DNA from: Thiobacillus sp. 65-29
GTDB taxonomy: Bacteria; Pseudomonadota; Gammaproteobacteria; Burkholderiales; Thiobacillaceae
Direction: 5' to 3'
Length of the DNA: 64,000 nt
Assembly: GCA_001899775.1 (NCBI GenBank)
Contig: MKWN01000023.1
Span: 186,796 to 250,795, forward strand
Below the pieces are notes generated by a model. The model worked only from the letters and a program-made list of their open reading frames with translations, was not told where the DNA came from and did no database searches. The position numbers were made by a program, and so were the translations under genes. Below, in pieces: positions 18,747-28,187 of the stretch. Each line of letters opens with the position of its first letter. Position 1 is the first letter of the stretch.

Positions 18747-19851
18747 ATGGAAGCCGAAAGCCTCAACCAGATCGAATCGAGACTCGCCGACCTCGGCGAG
18801 CGCGCGGGCCAGCTCAGGGGGTTTCTTTGACTACGCTGGCAAGAAGGACCGCCTCGAAGAAGTGACCCGCCTCGCCGAGGCGCCCGACTTCTGGAACGAC
18901 CCCGAAAAAGCCCAGGCCCTTGGCCGCGAGCGCAAGGCGCTCGAAGACGTCGTGCTGGTACTCGACCACGTCGCCGCGGGACTCAAGGATGCCGGTGAGT
19001 TGTTCGAGATGGCGCGCGCCGAGAACGACGATGACACACTCAGCGCCGTGCGCGACGACCTCGAAACCCTGGAACGCGATGTCGCCCAACTGGAATTCCG
19101 CCGCATGTTCAACAATCCGGCCGATCCGGCGAACTGCTTCGTCGATATCCAGGCCGGCGCGGGCGGCACCGAGGCCTGCGACTGGGCGTCGATGCTGCTG
19201 CGGCAGTACCTGAAATATGCCGAGCGCAAGGGCTTCAAGGCCGAACTGCTGGAGGAATCCGAAGGTGACGTCGCCGGCATCAAGTCCGCCAGCATCAAGA
19301 TCGAGGGCGACTACGCCTACGGCTATCTGCGCACCGAGACCGGTGTGCACCGCCTGGTGCGCAAGTCGCCCTTCGACTCTTCGGGCGGCCGCCACACCAG
19401 CTTCGCCAGCGTGTTCGTCTACCCGGAAGTCGACGACTCCATCGAAGTCGAGATCAACCCCGCCGACCTCCGGATCGACACCTATCGCGCGTCCGGCGCC
19501 GGCGGCCAGCACATCAACAAGACTGACTCGGCGGTACGCATCACCCACCTGCCGACCAACATCGTCGTGCAGTGCCAGAACGACCGCTCGCAGCACAAGA
19601 ACAAGGCCGAAGCGATGTCGATGCTGAAATCTCGCCTGTACGAGGCGGAGCTGCGCCGTCGCCAGGCCGAGCAGGACAAGCTCGAAGCCGGCAAATCCGA
19701 CGTGGGCTGGGGTCACCAGATCCGCAGCTACGTGCTCGACAACTCACGCATCAAGGATCTGCGCACCAACGTCGAAGTTTCCGCCACGCAGAAGGTTCTG
19801 GATGGCGATCTGGACGTGTTCATCGAGGCGAGTTTGAAACAGGGCGTGTGA
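18747..19851 (+). CDS. prfB: Peptide chain release factor 2 with programmed +1 frameshift
   Basis: RF2 recognises UGA and UAA stop codons and triggers peptide release. The gene is in two frames: 27 codons from the ATG at 18747 reach an in-frame TGA at 18828-18830; after the CTT codon the ribosome shifts +1 to GAC at 18829 and continues to 19851, giving 367 residues. The shift site has the classical parts: an internal Shine-Dalgarno AGGGGG, then TTT CTT TGA C. The SPF stop-codon tripeptide ([10 protein letters not shown]) and the catalytic GGQ ([16 protein letters not shown]) are present. High RF2 allows termination at the TGA, so the gene regulates itself. The usual downstream lysS is not here. 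Confidence 0.96.
18815..18831 (+). promoter_or_regulatory. prfB programmed +1 frameshift site
   Basis: AGGGGG (internal Shine-Dalgarno) sits 3 bases before CTT TGA C; the pairing with 16S rRNA and the slow UGA codon promote the +1 slip at CTT. The spacing matches the E. coli site exactly except that TTT replaces TAT. Confidence 0.95.
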
Positions 19852-20031
19852 TGAACGTGGTGATGAAGAACCTGGCCGATGCCGGCCGAACCTGTCATTC
19901 GTAGGGTGGAAATACAAGATCGGGAATATGCGCTGTCGCGCCGACCCGGCAGCTTGCGGGGCCACCGCACAATGCTCATGCTGTCCGGCCCGGCTCAGAT
20001 CGCGCCCTGAGACTGGCGATCCGTCCCGCAA

Positions 20032-20583
20032 CTACACGTGCGGCGTCACCGGCGGCAGGATCGACGCGGCTGCGGCCTCCACGGCGACGATGTCGAACTG
20101 CATCGTCTCGAGGTTCGCCATGACGTAGGTGGGCGGGTTGCCGACGCCGCCGACGGTGCCGGGATTGATCAGCCAGGTGTGGCCGCCCTTGACAGTGGAC
20201 ACCTGCACGACGCTGGCCTTGTGGTCATGGCCGCAGCAGACGACGTCGTAGTCGCCGGTGCAGGCGAGTGCACGCGCGTAGTGCGGGTAGTGAACCAGGA
20301 ACAGGTTGCGGTCGGCCAGGGTGATTGCGGCGTCCTGGCCGTGGTAGCGGATGACGCTACTGGACTCGGCGGCGAGCCGGCTCATGTTGTAGAGATCGCC
20401 GGTGTTGTTGCCGTGGATGACGTGGACCGGCAGTTCGAATTTCTGCAGGACGCGCAGCGTCGTCGGCGCGACAACGTCGCCGCAATGCAGCACCGCCTGG
20501 GCCCCCTGCCCGCGTGCGTGTGAGACCGCCGTCTCCAACAGGCGGCGGTTGTCGTGGGAATCGGAGACGATGCAGATTTTCAT
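20032..20583 (-). CDS. YfcE/MJ0936-type metallophosphoesterase
   Basis: A 183-residue calcineurin-like phosphoesterase of the small YfcE/MJ0936 family, which hydrolyse phosphodiesters with bound metal ions. Metal-binding motifs in order are SDSHDN (Asp8, His10), LHCGD, HGNNTGD, GHDHK and the closing PGTVG. Length fits (YfcE 184). The ATG at 20583 starts directly with the MKICIVSDSH strand. It is divergent from mfd with a 224-base gap. The physiological substrate is not known. Confidence 0.85.
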   Translation of the reverse strand: MKICIVSDSHDNRRLLETAVSHARGQGAQAVLHCGDVVAPTTLRVLQKFELPVHVIHGNNTGDLYNMSRLAAESSSVIRYHGQDAAITLADRNLFLVHYPHYARALACTGDYDVVCCGHDHKASVVQVSTVKGGHTWLINPGTVGGVGNPPTYVMANLETMQFDIVAVEAAAASILPPVTPHV

Positions 20584-20807
20584 GCGGGAAGCGGGAAGCA
20601 CTGGGAGCCGAGCCTCATCAGGCCCTCAGTGCAGGCAGCCATACAAGGGGAAGCCGCGCATTATACCTGCGTGCGGGCGCGGCGCCCTTGCCGTGAGCGT
20701 GGAACTGCGCGGGGTCACGCCATCGGGCCGAGGGCGTCCCGCCGCGGGGCATGGCGATTTCCTGTGGATGCGCCGGCCTGCCGTTTCCGCGATAATTCGA
20801 CTTTTTC

Positions 20808-23800
20808 ATGCTGTTCGCCCCCGCCCCCCCTCCCTTCGGCCACCGCCAGTCCGGCCTCGCCGGTGCCGCCGACGCGCTCTACCTCGCCGAGCTGGCGCAC
20901 CAGGCCGCGCCGCTGGTGGTGGTGTGCGCGAGTGCCTGGGATGCGAACCGGCTCGCCGAGGAACTGCGCTGGTTCGATCCGGACCTGCGGGTGTGCGCGT
21001 TTCCCGACTGGGAAACGCTGCCCTACGATGCTTTTTCGCCGCACCCGGACCTGGTCTCGGAGCGGCTGGCGACGCTGTATCAGATTTCGCGCGGCGAATT
21101 CGACATCGCGGTGGTCGCACTGGCCACCTCGCTGTATCGCCTCGCGCCGCCGGGCTTTCTCGCCGCGCATACCTTCTTTCTCAAGCAGAAAACCAGTCTC
21201 GACGAAGCGGGCTTTCGCGCGCAGATGGCGCTGGGCGGCTACACGCACGTGAACCAGGTCTACGCGCCGGGGGAATTCTCGGTGCGCGGCGGCTTGATCG
21301 ACCTTTTCCCGATGGGCAGCGCGGTGCCCTACCGCATCGATCTGTTCGACAACGAGATCGAGACGATCCGCGCGTTCGACGTCGACACCCAGCGCAGCAT
21401 CTACCCGGTGAGCGACGTGCGCCTGCTGCCGGCGCGCGAATTTCCGCTCGACGAGGCGGGAATCACCCGCTTCCGCCAGAACTTCCGTGAGCACTTCGAG
21501 GGCGATCCGTCGAAATCCAAGCTCTACAAGGACGTGAGCAACGGTCTCGCGCCGGCCGGAATCGAGTACTACCTGCCGCTGTTCTTCGACACCACGGCGA
21601 CCTTGTTCGACTATCTGTCAAAAAGTACGCGCCTGGTGTTCCACGGTGCACTCGACGCGGCGGGGCAGGCATTCTGGAGCGACGCGCAGGGCCGCTACCG
21701 CCTCCTGTCCGGCGACCGGGACCGGCCCCTGCTGCCGCCGACCGAGCTGTTCCTGCCCACCGACGCGTTCTTCACGCTGGCGAAGACTTACGAGCGCCTG
21801 GACCTCACGCAAAGCGGTCAAGGTCTCGCACAGCCGCTGCCTCCCATTGCGGTGGACCGCCGCGAGGCGCACCCGGTAGCGAAACTCAAGGCTTTCGTCG
21901 ACGGTTTCGCGGGCAAGGTACTGATCGTCGCGCCCTCGGCAGGCCGGCGCGAGACGCTACACGAATACCTTGCCGAGCACGGCCTCGATGCCACGCTTGT
22001 CGATACCTGGCGCGACGCACTGACGCACAACGATCGCATCCTGCTCACGCACGGCCCGCTCGCCGAAGGCTTCATGACGGCGGACGGCGCATTCGCGATC
22101 GTCACCGAGACCGAGCTCTACGCGATTCCGCCGAAGACGCGACGTGCTCGCGAGGCACGCACGACACAGATCGACAACCTGCTGCGCGATCTGTCCGAAC
22201 TGAAGCCGGGCGATGCCGTGGTGCACGCGCAATACGGTGTCGGGCAATACCTGGGCCTGACCAACATGGACCTGGGTGATGGCGCCACCGAGTTCCTGCA
22301 GCTCGAATACGCTCGGGGCGACAAGCTCTACGTGCCGGTCGCCAACCTGCATCTGATCTCGCGCTATGCCGGTGCCGGCGAGGGCGAGGCGCCGCTGCAC
22401 CGCCTGGGTACCGACCAGTGGGAGAAGGCACGCCGCCGCGCCATGCAGGCGGCGCGCGATACTGCGGCGGAACTGCTCAACCTGTATGCGCTGCGTGCCG
22501 CGCGTGAGGGTTACGCCTTCACCTTCTCGCCGCACGATTACGAGGCTTTCGCCGAGGGCTTCGGTTACGAGGAGACGCCGGACCAGGCGGCGGCGATCGC
22601 CGCGGTCATGGCCGACATGCAATCGGGCAAGCCGATGGATCGCCTGGTGTGCGGCGACGTCGGCTTCGGCAAGACCGAGGTCGCGCTGCGCGCCGCCTTC
22701 ATGGCGGTGATGGGCGGCTATCAGGTGGCGGTGCTGGTGCCGACCACCTTGCTCGCCGAACAGCATTTCAACAATTTTTCCGACCGTTTTTCGCAGTGGC
22801 CGGTGAAGCTCGCCGAGCTGTCGCGCTTTCGCACCGCGAAGGAGCAGGCCGCGGCGTTGCAGGCGCTCGCCGACGGGACGATCGACATCGTCATCGGCAC
22901 CCACCGGCTGATCCAGAAGGACGTGAAGTTCGCCCGCCTGGGCCTGGTGATTCTGGACGAGGAGCACCGCTTCGGCGTGCGCCAGAAGGAGCAGCTGAAG
23001 GCGCTGCGTGCCGAGGTCGACGTGCTGACGCTGACCGCCACGCCGATCCCGCGCACGCTGGCGATGTCGCTCGAGGGCATCCGCGACTTCTCGGTGATCG
23101 CCACGGCGCCGCAGAAGCGGCTGGCGGTGAAGACTTTCGTCCAGTCCTTCTCCGGCGGGCTGATCCGCGAGGCGGTGCTGCGCGAACTCAAGCGCGGCGG
23201 CCAGGTGTACTTCCTGCACAACGAGGTCAGCACCATCGAGGCCATGCGCGAGCGCCTGGAGAAACTGCTGCCGGAAGCGCGCATTCGCGTCGGCCATGGC
23301 CAGCAGAGCGAGCGCGAACTGGAGCAGGTGATGCGCGACTTCTACCAGCAGCGCTACGACGTCCTCTTGTGCACCACCATCATCGAGACCGGCATCGACG
23401 TGCCGACCGCCAACACCATCCTCATCAACCGCGCCGACAAGTTCGGGCTGGCCCAGCTGCATCAGCTGCGCGGGCGCGTCGGCCGCTCGCACCACCAGGC
23501 TTTCGCCTACCTGCTGGTGGACGAGGATCGCACGCTGACGCCGCAGGCGAAGAAGCGCCTGGAAGCCATCCAGCTGATGGAAGAGCTCGGCTCCGGTTTT
23601 CATCTCGCCATGCACGACCTGGAAATCCGCGGCGCCGGCGAGGTGCTGGGGGAAAAACAGAGCGGCGAAATTCTCGAGGTTGGTTTCTCGCTCTACAACG
23701 ACATGCTGGCAGGCGCGGTGGCGAGTCTGAAAGCCGGCCGCGAGCCCGACATGAACCAGCCGCTGGGCATCGTCTCGGAAATCAACCTGCACCTGCCCGC

Positions 23801-24224
23801 ACTCTTGCCCGACGACTACTGTCCGGACGTGCACGAGCGCCTGGTGCTGTACAAGCGCCTGGCGAGCTGTCACGACGCGGACGAACTGGCCGCGCTGCAG
23901 GAAGAACTGATCGACCGTTTCGGCGAACTGCCGGACGCGGCGCGCGCGCTCCTCGCCGTGCACCGTCTGCGCATGACGACGCGCGCCTGGGGCATCGTCA
24001 AGCTCGACGTGTCCGGCGAGGGCATGAGCGTGCAATTCACCCCCAATCCACCCATCGATCCGGGTAAAATCATCACTCTTATCCAGGGCAAGGCCGGCTA
24101 CCGCCTCGCCGGCCCGGACCGTCTGAAGCTCGACATCAAGCTGCCCGACCTGAACCGCCGCGTGGGCGCCGTACATGCCCTGCTTGCCGCGCTCGGCGAC
24201 CCCTTGACCACTGCCAACCCGTAA
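20808..24224 (+). CDS. mfd: Transcription-repair coupling factor Mfd
   Basis: Mfd removes RNA polymerase stalled at DNA lesions and recruits UvrA for repair. At 1138 residues it is full length. Order: UvrB-like N-terminal domains (1-350), the CarD/RID RNA-polymerase-interacting domain (about 455-560, GDAVVHAQYGVGQYLGL), a RecG-like helicase (Walker A GDVGFGKTE, DEEHRFG box, TATPIPRTL), the C-terminal helicase lobe (TTIIETGIDVPTANT; QLRGRVGRS) and the TRCF tail. The plus-strand ATG at 20808 gives the family start FGHRQSGLAGAA. It is followed 6 bases later by the DUF1015 gene. Confidence 0.96.
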   Translation: MLFAPAPPPFGHRQSGLAGAADALYLAELAHQAAPLVVVCASAWDANRLAEELRWFDPDLRVCAFPDWETLPYDAFSPHPDLVSERLATLYQISRGEFDIAVVALATSLYRLAPPGFLAAHTFFLKQKTSLDEAGFRAQMALGGYTHVNQVYAPGEFSVRGGLIDLFPMGSAVPYRIDLFDNEIETIRAFDVDTQRSIYPVSDVRLLPAREFPLDEAGITRFRQNFREHFEGDPSKSKLYKDVSNGLAPAGIEYYLPLFFDTTATLFDYLSKSTRLVFHGALDAAGQAFWSDAQGRYRLLSGDRDRPLLPPTELFLPTDAFFTLAKTYERLDLTQSGQGLAQPLPPIAVDRREAHPVAKLKAFVDGFAGKVLIVAPSAGRRETLHEYLAEHGLDATLVDTWRDALTHNDRILLTHGPLAEGFMTADGAFAIVTETELYAIPPKTRRAREARTTQIDNLLRDLSELKPGDAVVHAQYGVGQYLGLTNMDLGDGATEFLQLEYARGDKLYVPVANLHLISRYAGAGEGEAPLHRLGTDQWEKARRRAMQAARDTAAELLNLYALRAAREGYAFTFSPHDYEAFAEGFGYEETPDQAAAIAAVMADMQSGKPMDRLVCGDVGFGKTEVALRAAFMAVMGGYQVAVLVPTTLLAEQHFNNFSDRFSQWPVKLAELSRFRTAKEQAAALQALADGTIDIVIGTHRLIQKDVKFARLGLVILDEEHRFGVRQKEQLKALRAEVDVLTLTATPIPRTLAMSLEGIRDFSVIATAPQKRLAVKTFVQSFSGGLIREAVLRELKRGGQVYFLHNEVSTIEAMRERLEKLLPEARIRVGHGQQSERELEQVMRDFYQQRYDVLLCTTIIETGIDVPTANTILINRADKFGLAQLHQLRGRVGRSHHQAFAYLLVDEDRTLTPQAKKRLEAIQLMEELGSGFHLAMHDLEIRGAGEVLGEKQSGEILEVGFSLYNDMLAGAVASLKAGREPDMNQPLGIVSEINLHLPALLPDDYCPDVHERLVLYKRLASCHDADELAALQEELIDRFGELPDAARALLAVHRLRMTTRAWGIVKLDVSGEGMSVQFTPNPPIDPGKIITLIQGKAGYRLAGPDRLKLDIKLPDLNRRVGAVHALLAALGDPLTTANP

Positions 24225-24230
24225 CGCGCC

Positions 24231-25466
24231 ATGAACCTGATCCAGCCTTTCGCCGCCCTCCGCCCCGCACCTGGCCGCGCCGACGATGTCGTCGCGCCGC
24301 CCTACGACGTGCTCTCGACCGCGGAGGCGCGCGAGCGGGCGCAGGGCCGGCCGTGGAGCTTTCTGCACATTTCCAAGCCGGAAATCGACCTGCCGGCGGG
24401 CACCGATCCCTACGCGCCCGAGGTGTACGCGAAGGCAGCGGAAAACCTGCGCGCCATGGTCGACGCCGGCGTGCTGACGCGCGATCCCGCGCTCTGCTAC
24501 TACGCCTACCGTATCGTCATGGGCACGCACAGCCAGACCGGACTGGTCGCCGCCGCCTCGGTCGCCGACTACGACACCAACCGCATCCGCAAGCACGAGT
24601 TCACGCGCCCCGACAAGGAAGACGACCGCGTGCGCCAGATCGACGCGCTCGACGCGCAGACCGGGCCGGTGCTGCTCGCCTACCCCAATGCGCCCGAAGT
24701 CGACGCCATCCTCGCCACGGCCGCGGCGGGTACGCCCGATTCGGACGCCACGCTCGACGGCGTGCGCCACACCCTGTGGGTGATCCGCGACACTGCCGTG
24801 CAGGCGCGCCTCACCGCCGCGTTCGACGCCATGCCCGCGCTCTACATCGCCGACGGCCACCACCGCTCGGCCTCGGCCTCGCGCATCGCCGCCGCGCGCC
24901 GCGCCGCCAATCCCGCCCACACCGGCGGCGAGCCGTACAACTTTTTCCTGTCGGTGATCTTCCCCGCGCACGAAATGCGCATCATGGATTACAACCGTGT
25001 GATCACCGACCTCAACGGCCTCAGCACACAGGATTTCCTCGCCCGCCTCGGCGACGCGTTCGGCGTCGAACCTGTCACCGCCGCGGTCAAGCCCGATCGC
25101 CCGGGTACGTTCGGACTGTATCTGGGGGGACGTTGGTACCGTCTCACCATCCGCCCCGAGCGGATCCCCGCCGACCCGGTCGGACGTCTCGACGTCAGCC
25201 TCTTGCAGAACAACCTGATCGCACCCATCCTCGGCATCGACGATCCGCGGCGCGACAAGCGCATCGACTTCGTCGGCGGCATCCGCGGGCTGGCGGAGCT
25301 GGAAAAGCGCGTCGACAGCGGAGAAATGGCGCTGGCGCTGGCGCTGCATCCCACCCGCATGCAAGACCTGATGGCGGTCGCCGACGCCAACGAAGTGATG
25401 CCGCCAAAATCAACCTGGTTCGAGCCCAAGTTGGCCGATGGTCTGGCCTCGCACATGCTGGGCTAA
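24231..25466 (+). CDS. DUF1015 family protein
   Basis: A 411-residue soluble protein of family DUF1015, widespread and uncharacterised. Conserved features seen are the N-terminal IQPFAALRPAP...VVAPPYDVL, the RKHEFTRPDKEDDR segment, the His-rich YIADGHHRSASASRI (a likely active or metal site) and NFFLSVIFPAHEMRIMDYNR. The length is typical. It follows mfd by 6 bases and may be translated from the same mRNA. I assign no reaction. Confidence 0.82.
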   Translation: MNLIQPFAALRPAPGRADDVVAPPYDVLSTAEARERAQGRPWSFLHISKPEIDLPAGTDPYAPEVYAKAAENLRAMVDAGVLTRDPALCYYAYRIVMGTHSQTGLVAAASVADYDTNRIRKHEFTRPDKEDDRVRQIDALDAQTGPVLLAYPNAPEVDAILATAAAGTPDSDATLDGVRHTLWVIRDTAVQARLTAAFDAMPALYIADGHHRSASASRIAAARRAANPAHTGGEPYNFFLSVIFPAHEMRIMDYNRVITDLNGLSTQDFLARLGDAFGVEPVTAAVKPDRPGTFGLYLGGRWYRLTIRPERIPADPVGRLDVSLLQNNLIAPILGIDDPRRDKRIDFVGGIRGLAELEKRVDSGEMALALALHPTRMQDLMAVADANEVMPPKSTWFEPKLADGLASHMLG

Positions 25467-25490
25467 GGTTTTCCGGATTTCTGCCGTAGT

Positions 25491-25514
25491 TGTATCCAGA
25501 CTCCCCTGGATACA
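25491..25514. repeat. 9-bp inverted repeat upstream of the flgM-like gene
   Basis: TGTATCCAG and CTGGATACA are exact reverse complements with a 6-base loop. The dyad lies between the DUF1015 stop and the flgM-like GTG start (15 bases before the start), overlapping where a leader would be. No T-run follows, so a regulatory dyad or processing hairpin is as likely as a terminator. Confidence 0.55.
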
Positions 25515-25529
25515 GCCACAGGACCATCC

Positions 25530-25838
25530 GTGAAAATCGACAAACGCATCACCCCCACCGCCGCACCCAAGGTTTCCGGCACCAAGGGCAAAGCCGGAGG
25601 CAAGGGCGCGACCGCCAGCGCCGCAAGCGGCGACTCGCTGACGCTCACCGAGTCGAGCACGCGGGTGCGCGCGCTGGAGGCCGATCTGGCCTCGGTCGAG
25701 GTGACGGATGCCGGCAAGGTGGAAGCAGTCAAGGCCGCGCTCGCCGACGGCAGCTTCGCTGTGGATGCCGAAGTGGTCGCCGACCGCCTGATCGACCACA
25801 CCAAGCAAACGCTGCGCAAGCGTCCACGCAAGAAGTAA
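25530..25838 (+). CDS. flgM: FlgM-like anti-sigma-28 factor
   Basis: A 102-residue small protein. The N-terminal half is disordered-looking (Ala, Gly, Lys, Ser); the C-terminal half has the FlgM pattern: short helices, VEAVKAALADGSFAVDAEVV, then ADRLIDHTKQTL. FlgM binds FliA (sigma-28) and keeps late flagellar genes off until the hook-basal body is finished. The start is a GTG at 25530 with AGGA 6 bases upstream. Here it stands away from flgA or flgN; a fliF gene starts about 25 kb away at the window's left end, so flagella are plausible. The low similarity of the first half leaves some doubt. Confidence 0.78.
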   Translation: MKIDKRITPTAAPKVSGTKGKAGGKGATASAASGDSLTLTESSTRVRALEADLASVEVTDAGKVEAVKAALADGSFAVDAEVVADRLIDHTKQTLRKRPRKK

Positions 25839-25871
25839 AATCTGGTCTCGACTTGTTTTCGAGGCCTTCCC

Positions 25872-26081
25872 ATGACTGACATCACACTCACCGTCACCGG
25901 CATGAGCTGCGGCGGTTGCGTCAACAGCGTGCAGAACGTGCTCAAGGCCCTGCCCGGCGTGCAGACGGTCGAGGTCACCCTCAGCCCTGGTCAGGCGCGC
26001 GTGAGCTATGACGACAGCCGTGTCGACCGCGCGGCGCTGGTGGCAGCGATCGTCGGCGCCGGTTTTGGCGTCAGCGACTGA
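25872..26081 (+). CDS. Heavy-metal-associated (CopZ-like) metallochaperone
   Basis: A 69-residue single HMA-domain protein of ferredoxin-like fold. The metal-binding motif GMSCGGC (MxCxxC) is at about residues 12-16, followed by VNSVQNVLKALPGVQTVEV. Such proteins carry Cu(I) or a similar soft metal to P-type ATPases. No copA or other metal gene is nearby, so the metal and partner are not settled. It is convergent with the GGDEF-EAL gene at 26094. Confidence 0.85.
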   Translation: MTDITLTVTGMSCGGCVNSVQNVLKALPGVQTVEVTLSPGQARVSYDDSRVDRAALVAAIVGAGFGVSD

Positions 26082-26087
26082 GCTGAC

Positions 26088-26103
26088 ACCGGATCATTCC
26101 GGT
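26088..26103. terminator. Bidirectional hairpin between convergent genes
   Basis: ACCGGA-TCAT-TCCGGT forms a 6-bp stem right between the HMA-protein stop (26081) and the GGDEF-EAL stop (26094), with TTT following on the plus side. It is a modest shared terminator candidate. Confidence 0.4.
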
Positions 26104-28187
26104 TTGCACAGCGTTTCCAGCGGCTCCGGCCGGTGGACGCTCATCCCCTGCACGTAATCCACGCCCATTTCCTTCAGCAGCGCAAGGATCTGCGGTGATT
26201 CGACGTACTCGGCCACGGTGCGCAGACCCATCTGCTGCCCGATGCGGTGGATCGCCTCGACCATCGAGCGGTCGACCGGATTGTGCACGATGTCGCGCAC
26301 GAAGGCGCCGTCGATCTTGAGATAGTCGACCTTCAGATTCTTCAGGTAGGTGAAGGACGACAGTCCGCTGCCGAAATCGTCCAGCGCGAAGCGGCAGCCG
26401 AATCCGCGCATGGCATCAATGAAACCGTTGACCACCGCGAGGTTGCCGATCGCCGCGGTTTCGGTGATCTCGAAGCACAGATGGGGGCCGAATTCCGGGC
26501 TCGCCTGCAGATGGGCAAGCAGCGTGCGGCGAAACTCCGGGTCTTTCAGCGAAGCCCCGGAAAGATTGATCGCAAACAGGCAGTGCAGCGGCGGCGCCGC
26601 GGCGAGATGACGGTGGCACAGGCGCAGGGTCTCCTCGATGACCCAGGTGTCGAGCGCCGGCATGATGGCATAGCGTTCTGCCGCCGGGATGAAGGCCATC
26701 GGCAGGATTTCGCTGTCGTCGTCATCGCGCATGCGCAGCAGCAGTTCGACGTGACGCGTCCCCTCGCTGCCGCCGTCGGTGCGGCGGATCTCCTGCCACG
26801 ACAGGTACAGGCGCTTCTCCTCCAGCGCGCGATGAATGCGGGTCACCCACTGCATCTCGCCGCGGTGGCGCGCGAGGTCGGAATCGCGGGTTTCATAGAG
26901 ATGGATCTGGTTGCGTCCACGGTCCTTCGCCACGTAACAGGCCGCATCGGCGGCGGTCAGCAGGCTGGCGACGTCGCTGCTGGTGCGATCGATCGCCACC
27001 ATGCCCACGCTCATGCCGATCGAAAATACGCGGTCGCCCCATTTGAAACGGAAACGCTGCACCTCGTTGCGGAAACTGTCGGCGACTTCCAGCGCGTCCG
27101 CGACGCCGCAATTTTCCAGCAGCAGCGCGAACTCGTCGCCGCCGAGGCGCGCCAGGGTGTCGCGTTCGCGCAGGTTGCCCTTCAGGAGCAGTGCCAGCTG
27201 ACGCAGCAACTCGTCGCCCGCGGCATGGCCACAGGTATCGTTGATGACCTTGAACTGGTCGAGATCCATGTAGCACAGCACGTGCTCGCGCCCCTGCTGC
27301 AGGGCGGTCTGCAGGGCGCGTTCGAGGCGCAGCTCGAACTCGCGCCGGTTGATGAGTCCGGTAAGCGCGTCGTGGCTCGCCTGGTAGACCAGCCGCGCGG
27401 TGGCCATGTCGATCTTTTCCTGCATCTGGCCATGCATCGCCTCCAGATGCGAGGCCATGTGGTTGACGCCGCGCTGCAGCATGCCCAGTTCCGCATTGCT
27501 GTCCTGCGCGACGCGCTCGTCGAGATGCCCCTCGCCGATGCGGCTGACGGCATGGGTCAGGGCGAGGATCGGCCGGGTGATCTGGCGACCGATGCGCCAG
27601 GCCAGGTACAGGCTCGCCACCAGTCCGGCCAGCAGGATGGCGAGGCTGTGCAGGATCGCCTCGCGCTGGCTCTGCAGGGTCGCGCTGCGCGACACGTCCA
27701 GCGCCACCCAGCCGAGCAGTTGCGGCGATTCGCTGGCGCGCCCCCCCGGAACGTCCTGTGCCTGATAGTCGTCGACCACCACCTCGGTACGGGTGATCGG
27801 TGCGTAATAGACCAGATGTTCCTTGTATTCGATCTGCTGGATGCGGGTGGTCGGCAGGCCCGCGTGCGCCGCGCCGTTCCAGTTGCCGAGCCCGGCCTGC
27901 ACCATCAACTGACCGTCACCGGCAAGCACCGCGACGCCACGGATGTCGGGCTCGATCGCCGCCTTCTCCAGTAGCGTGCGCAATACCTCGACGTTGCCGG
28001 ACGCCACGCCGTATTCCGTCGCCGGCCCGAGCTGGCGGACGATCGCCACGGCGCGGGTGCGCAAGGACTCGTCGAGATCCTCGATCTTCGATGTGATCAT
28101 CTGGAAAAAGAGCAGCACGCCGACGATCGCCATCGGCAGCACGGCCAGACCGATCACCCGTCCCCGAATTCCTGGTACGTAGCGCAT
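26094..28187 (-). CDS. Membrane HAMP-GGDEF-EAL protein
   Basis: A 697-residue cyclic-di-GMP signalling protein. It has TM1 (about 10-28), a periplasmic sensor of about 150 residues resembling the BarA N-terminal sensor (LDESLRTRAVAIVRQLGPA; AAIEPDIRGVAVL), TM2 (about 178-198), HAMP, coiled coil, GGDEF and EAL. GGDEF is intact (349-353) with an RERD inhibitory site. The EAL motif reads ELL (Glu481, VELLLRMR), while DDFGSGLSS and the ITET segment keep the catalytic acidic residues, so phosphodiesterase activity is possible. Its ATG at 28187 overlaps the stop of the preceding binding-protein gene (TGATG). Confidence 0.89.
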   Translation of the reverse strand: MRYVPGIRGRVIGLAVLPMAIVGVLLFFQMITSKIEDLDESLRTRAVAIVRQLGPATEYGVASGNVEVLRTLLEKAAIEPDIRGVAVLAGDGQLMVQAGLGNWNGAAHAGLPTTRIQQIEYKEHLVYYAPITRTEVVVDDYQAQDVPGGRASESPQLLGWVALDVSRSATLQSQREAILHSLAILLAGLVASLYLAWRIGRQITRPILALTHAVSRIGEGHLDERVAQDSNAELGMLQRGVNHMASHLEAMHGQMQEKIDMATARLVYQASHDALTGLINRREFELRLERALQTALQQGREHVLCYMDLDQFKVINDTCGHAAGDELLRQLALLLKGNLRERDTLARLGGDEFALLLENCGVADALEVADSFRNEVQRFRFKWGDRVFSIGMSVGMVAIDRTSSDVASLLTAADAACYVAKDRGRNQIHLYETRDSDLARHRGEMQWVTRIHRALEEKRLYLSWQEIRRTDGGSEGTRHVELLLRMRDDDDSEILPMAFIPAAERYAIMPALDTWVIEETLRLCHRHLAAAPPLHCLFAINLSGASLKDPEFRRTLLAHLQASPEFGPHLCFEITETAAIGNLAVVNGFIDAMRGFGCRFALDDFGSGLSSFTYLKNLKVDYLKIDGAFVRDIVHNPVDRSMVEAIHRIGQQMGLRTVAEYVESPQILALLKEMGVDYVQGMSVHRPEPLETLCKPE

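Noticed and set aside
19852..20031. Small open frame starting at the prfB stop (17 codons) and leftover coding sequence before the phosphoesterase gene
   Set aside because: Too short, with no homology signal; treated as a plain intergenic region.
21957..25364. Very long minus-strand open frame opposite mfd and the DUF1015 gene
   Set aside because: It is the antisense shadow of two clear plus-strand genes in GC-rich DNA; the translation is rich in His, Arg, Val and Gly with no family motif.
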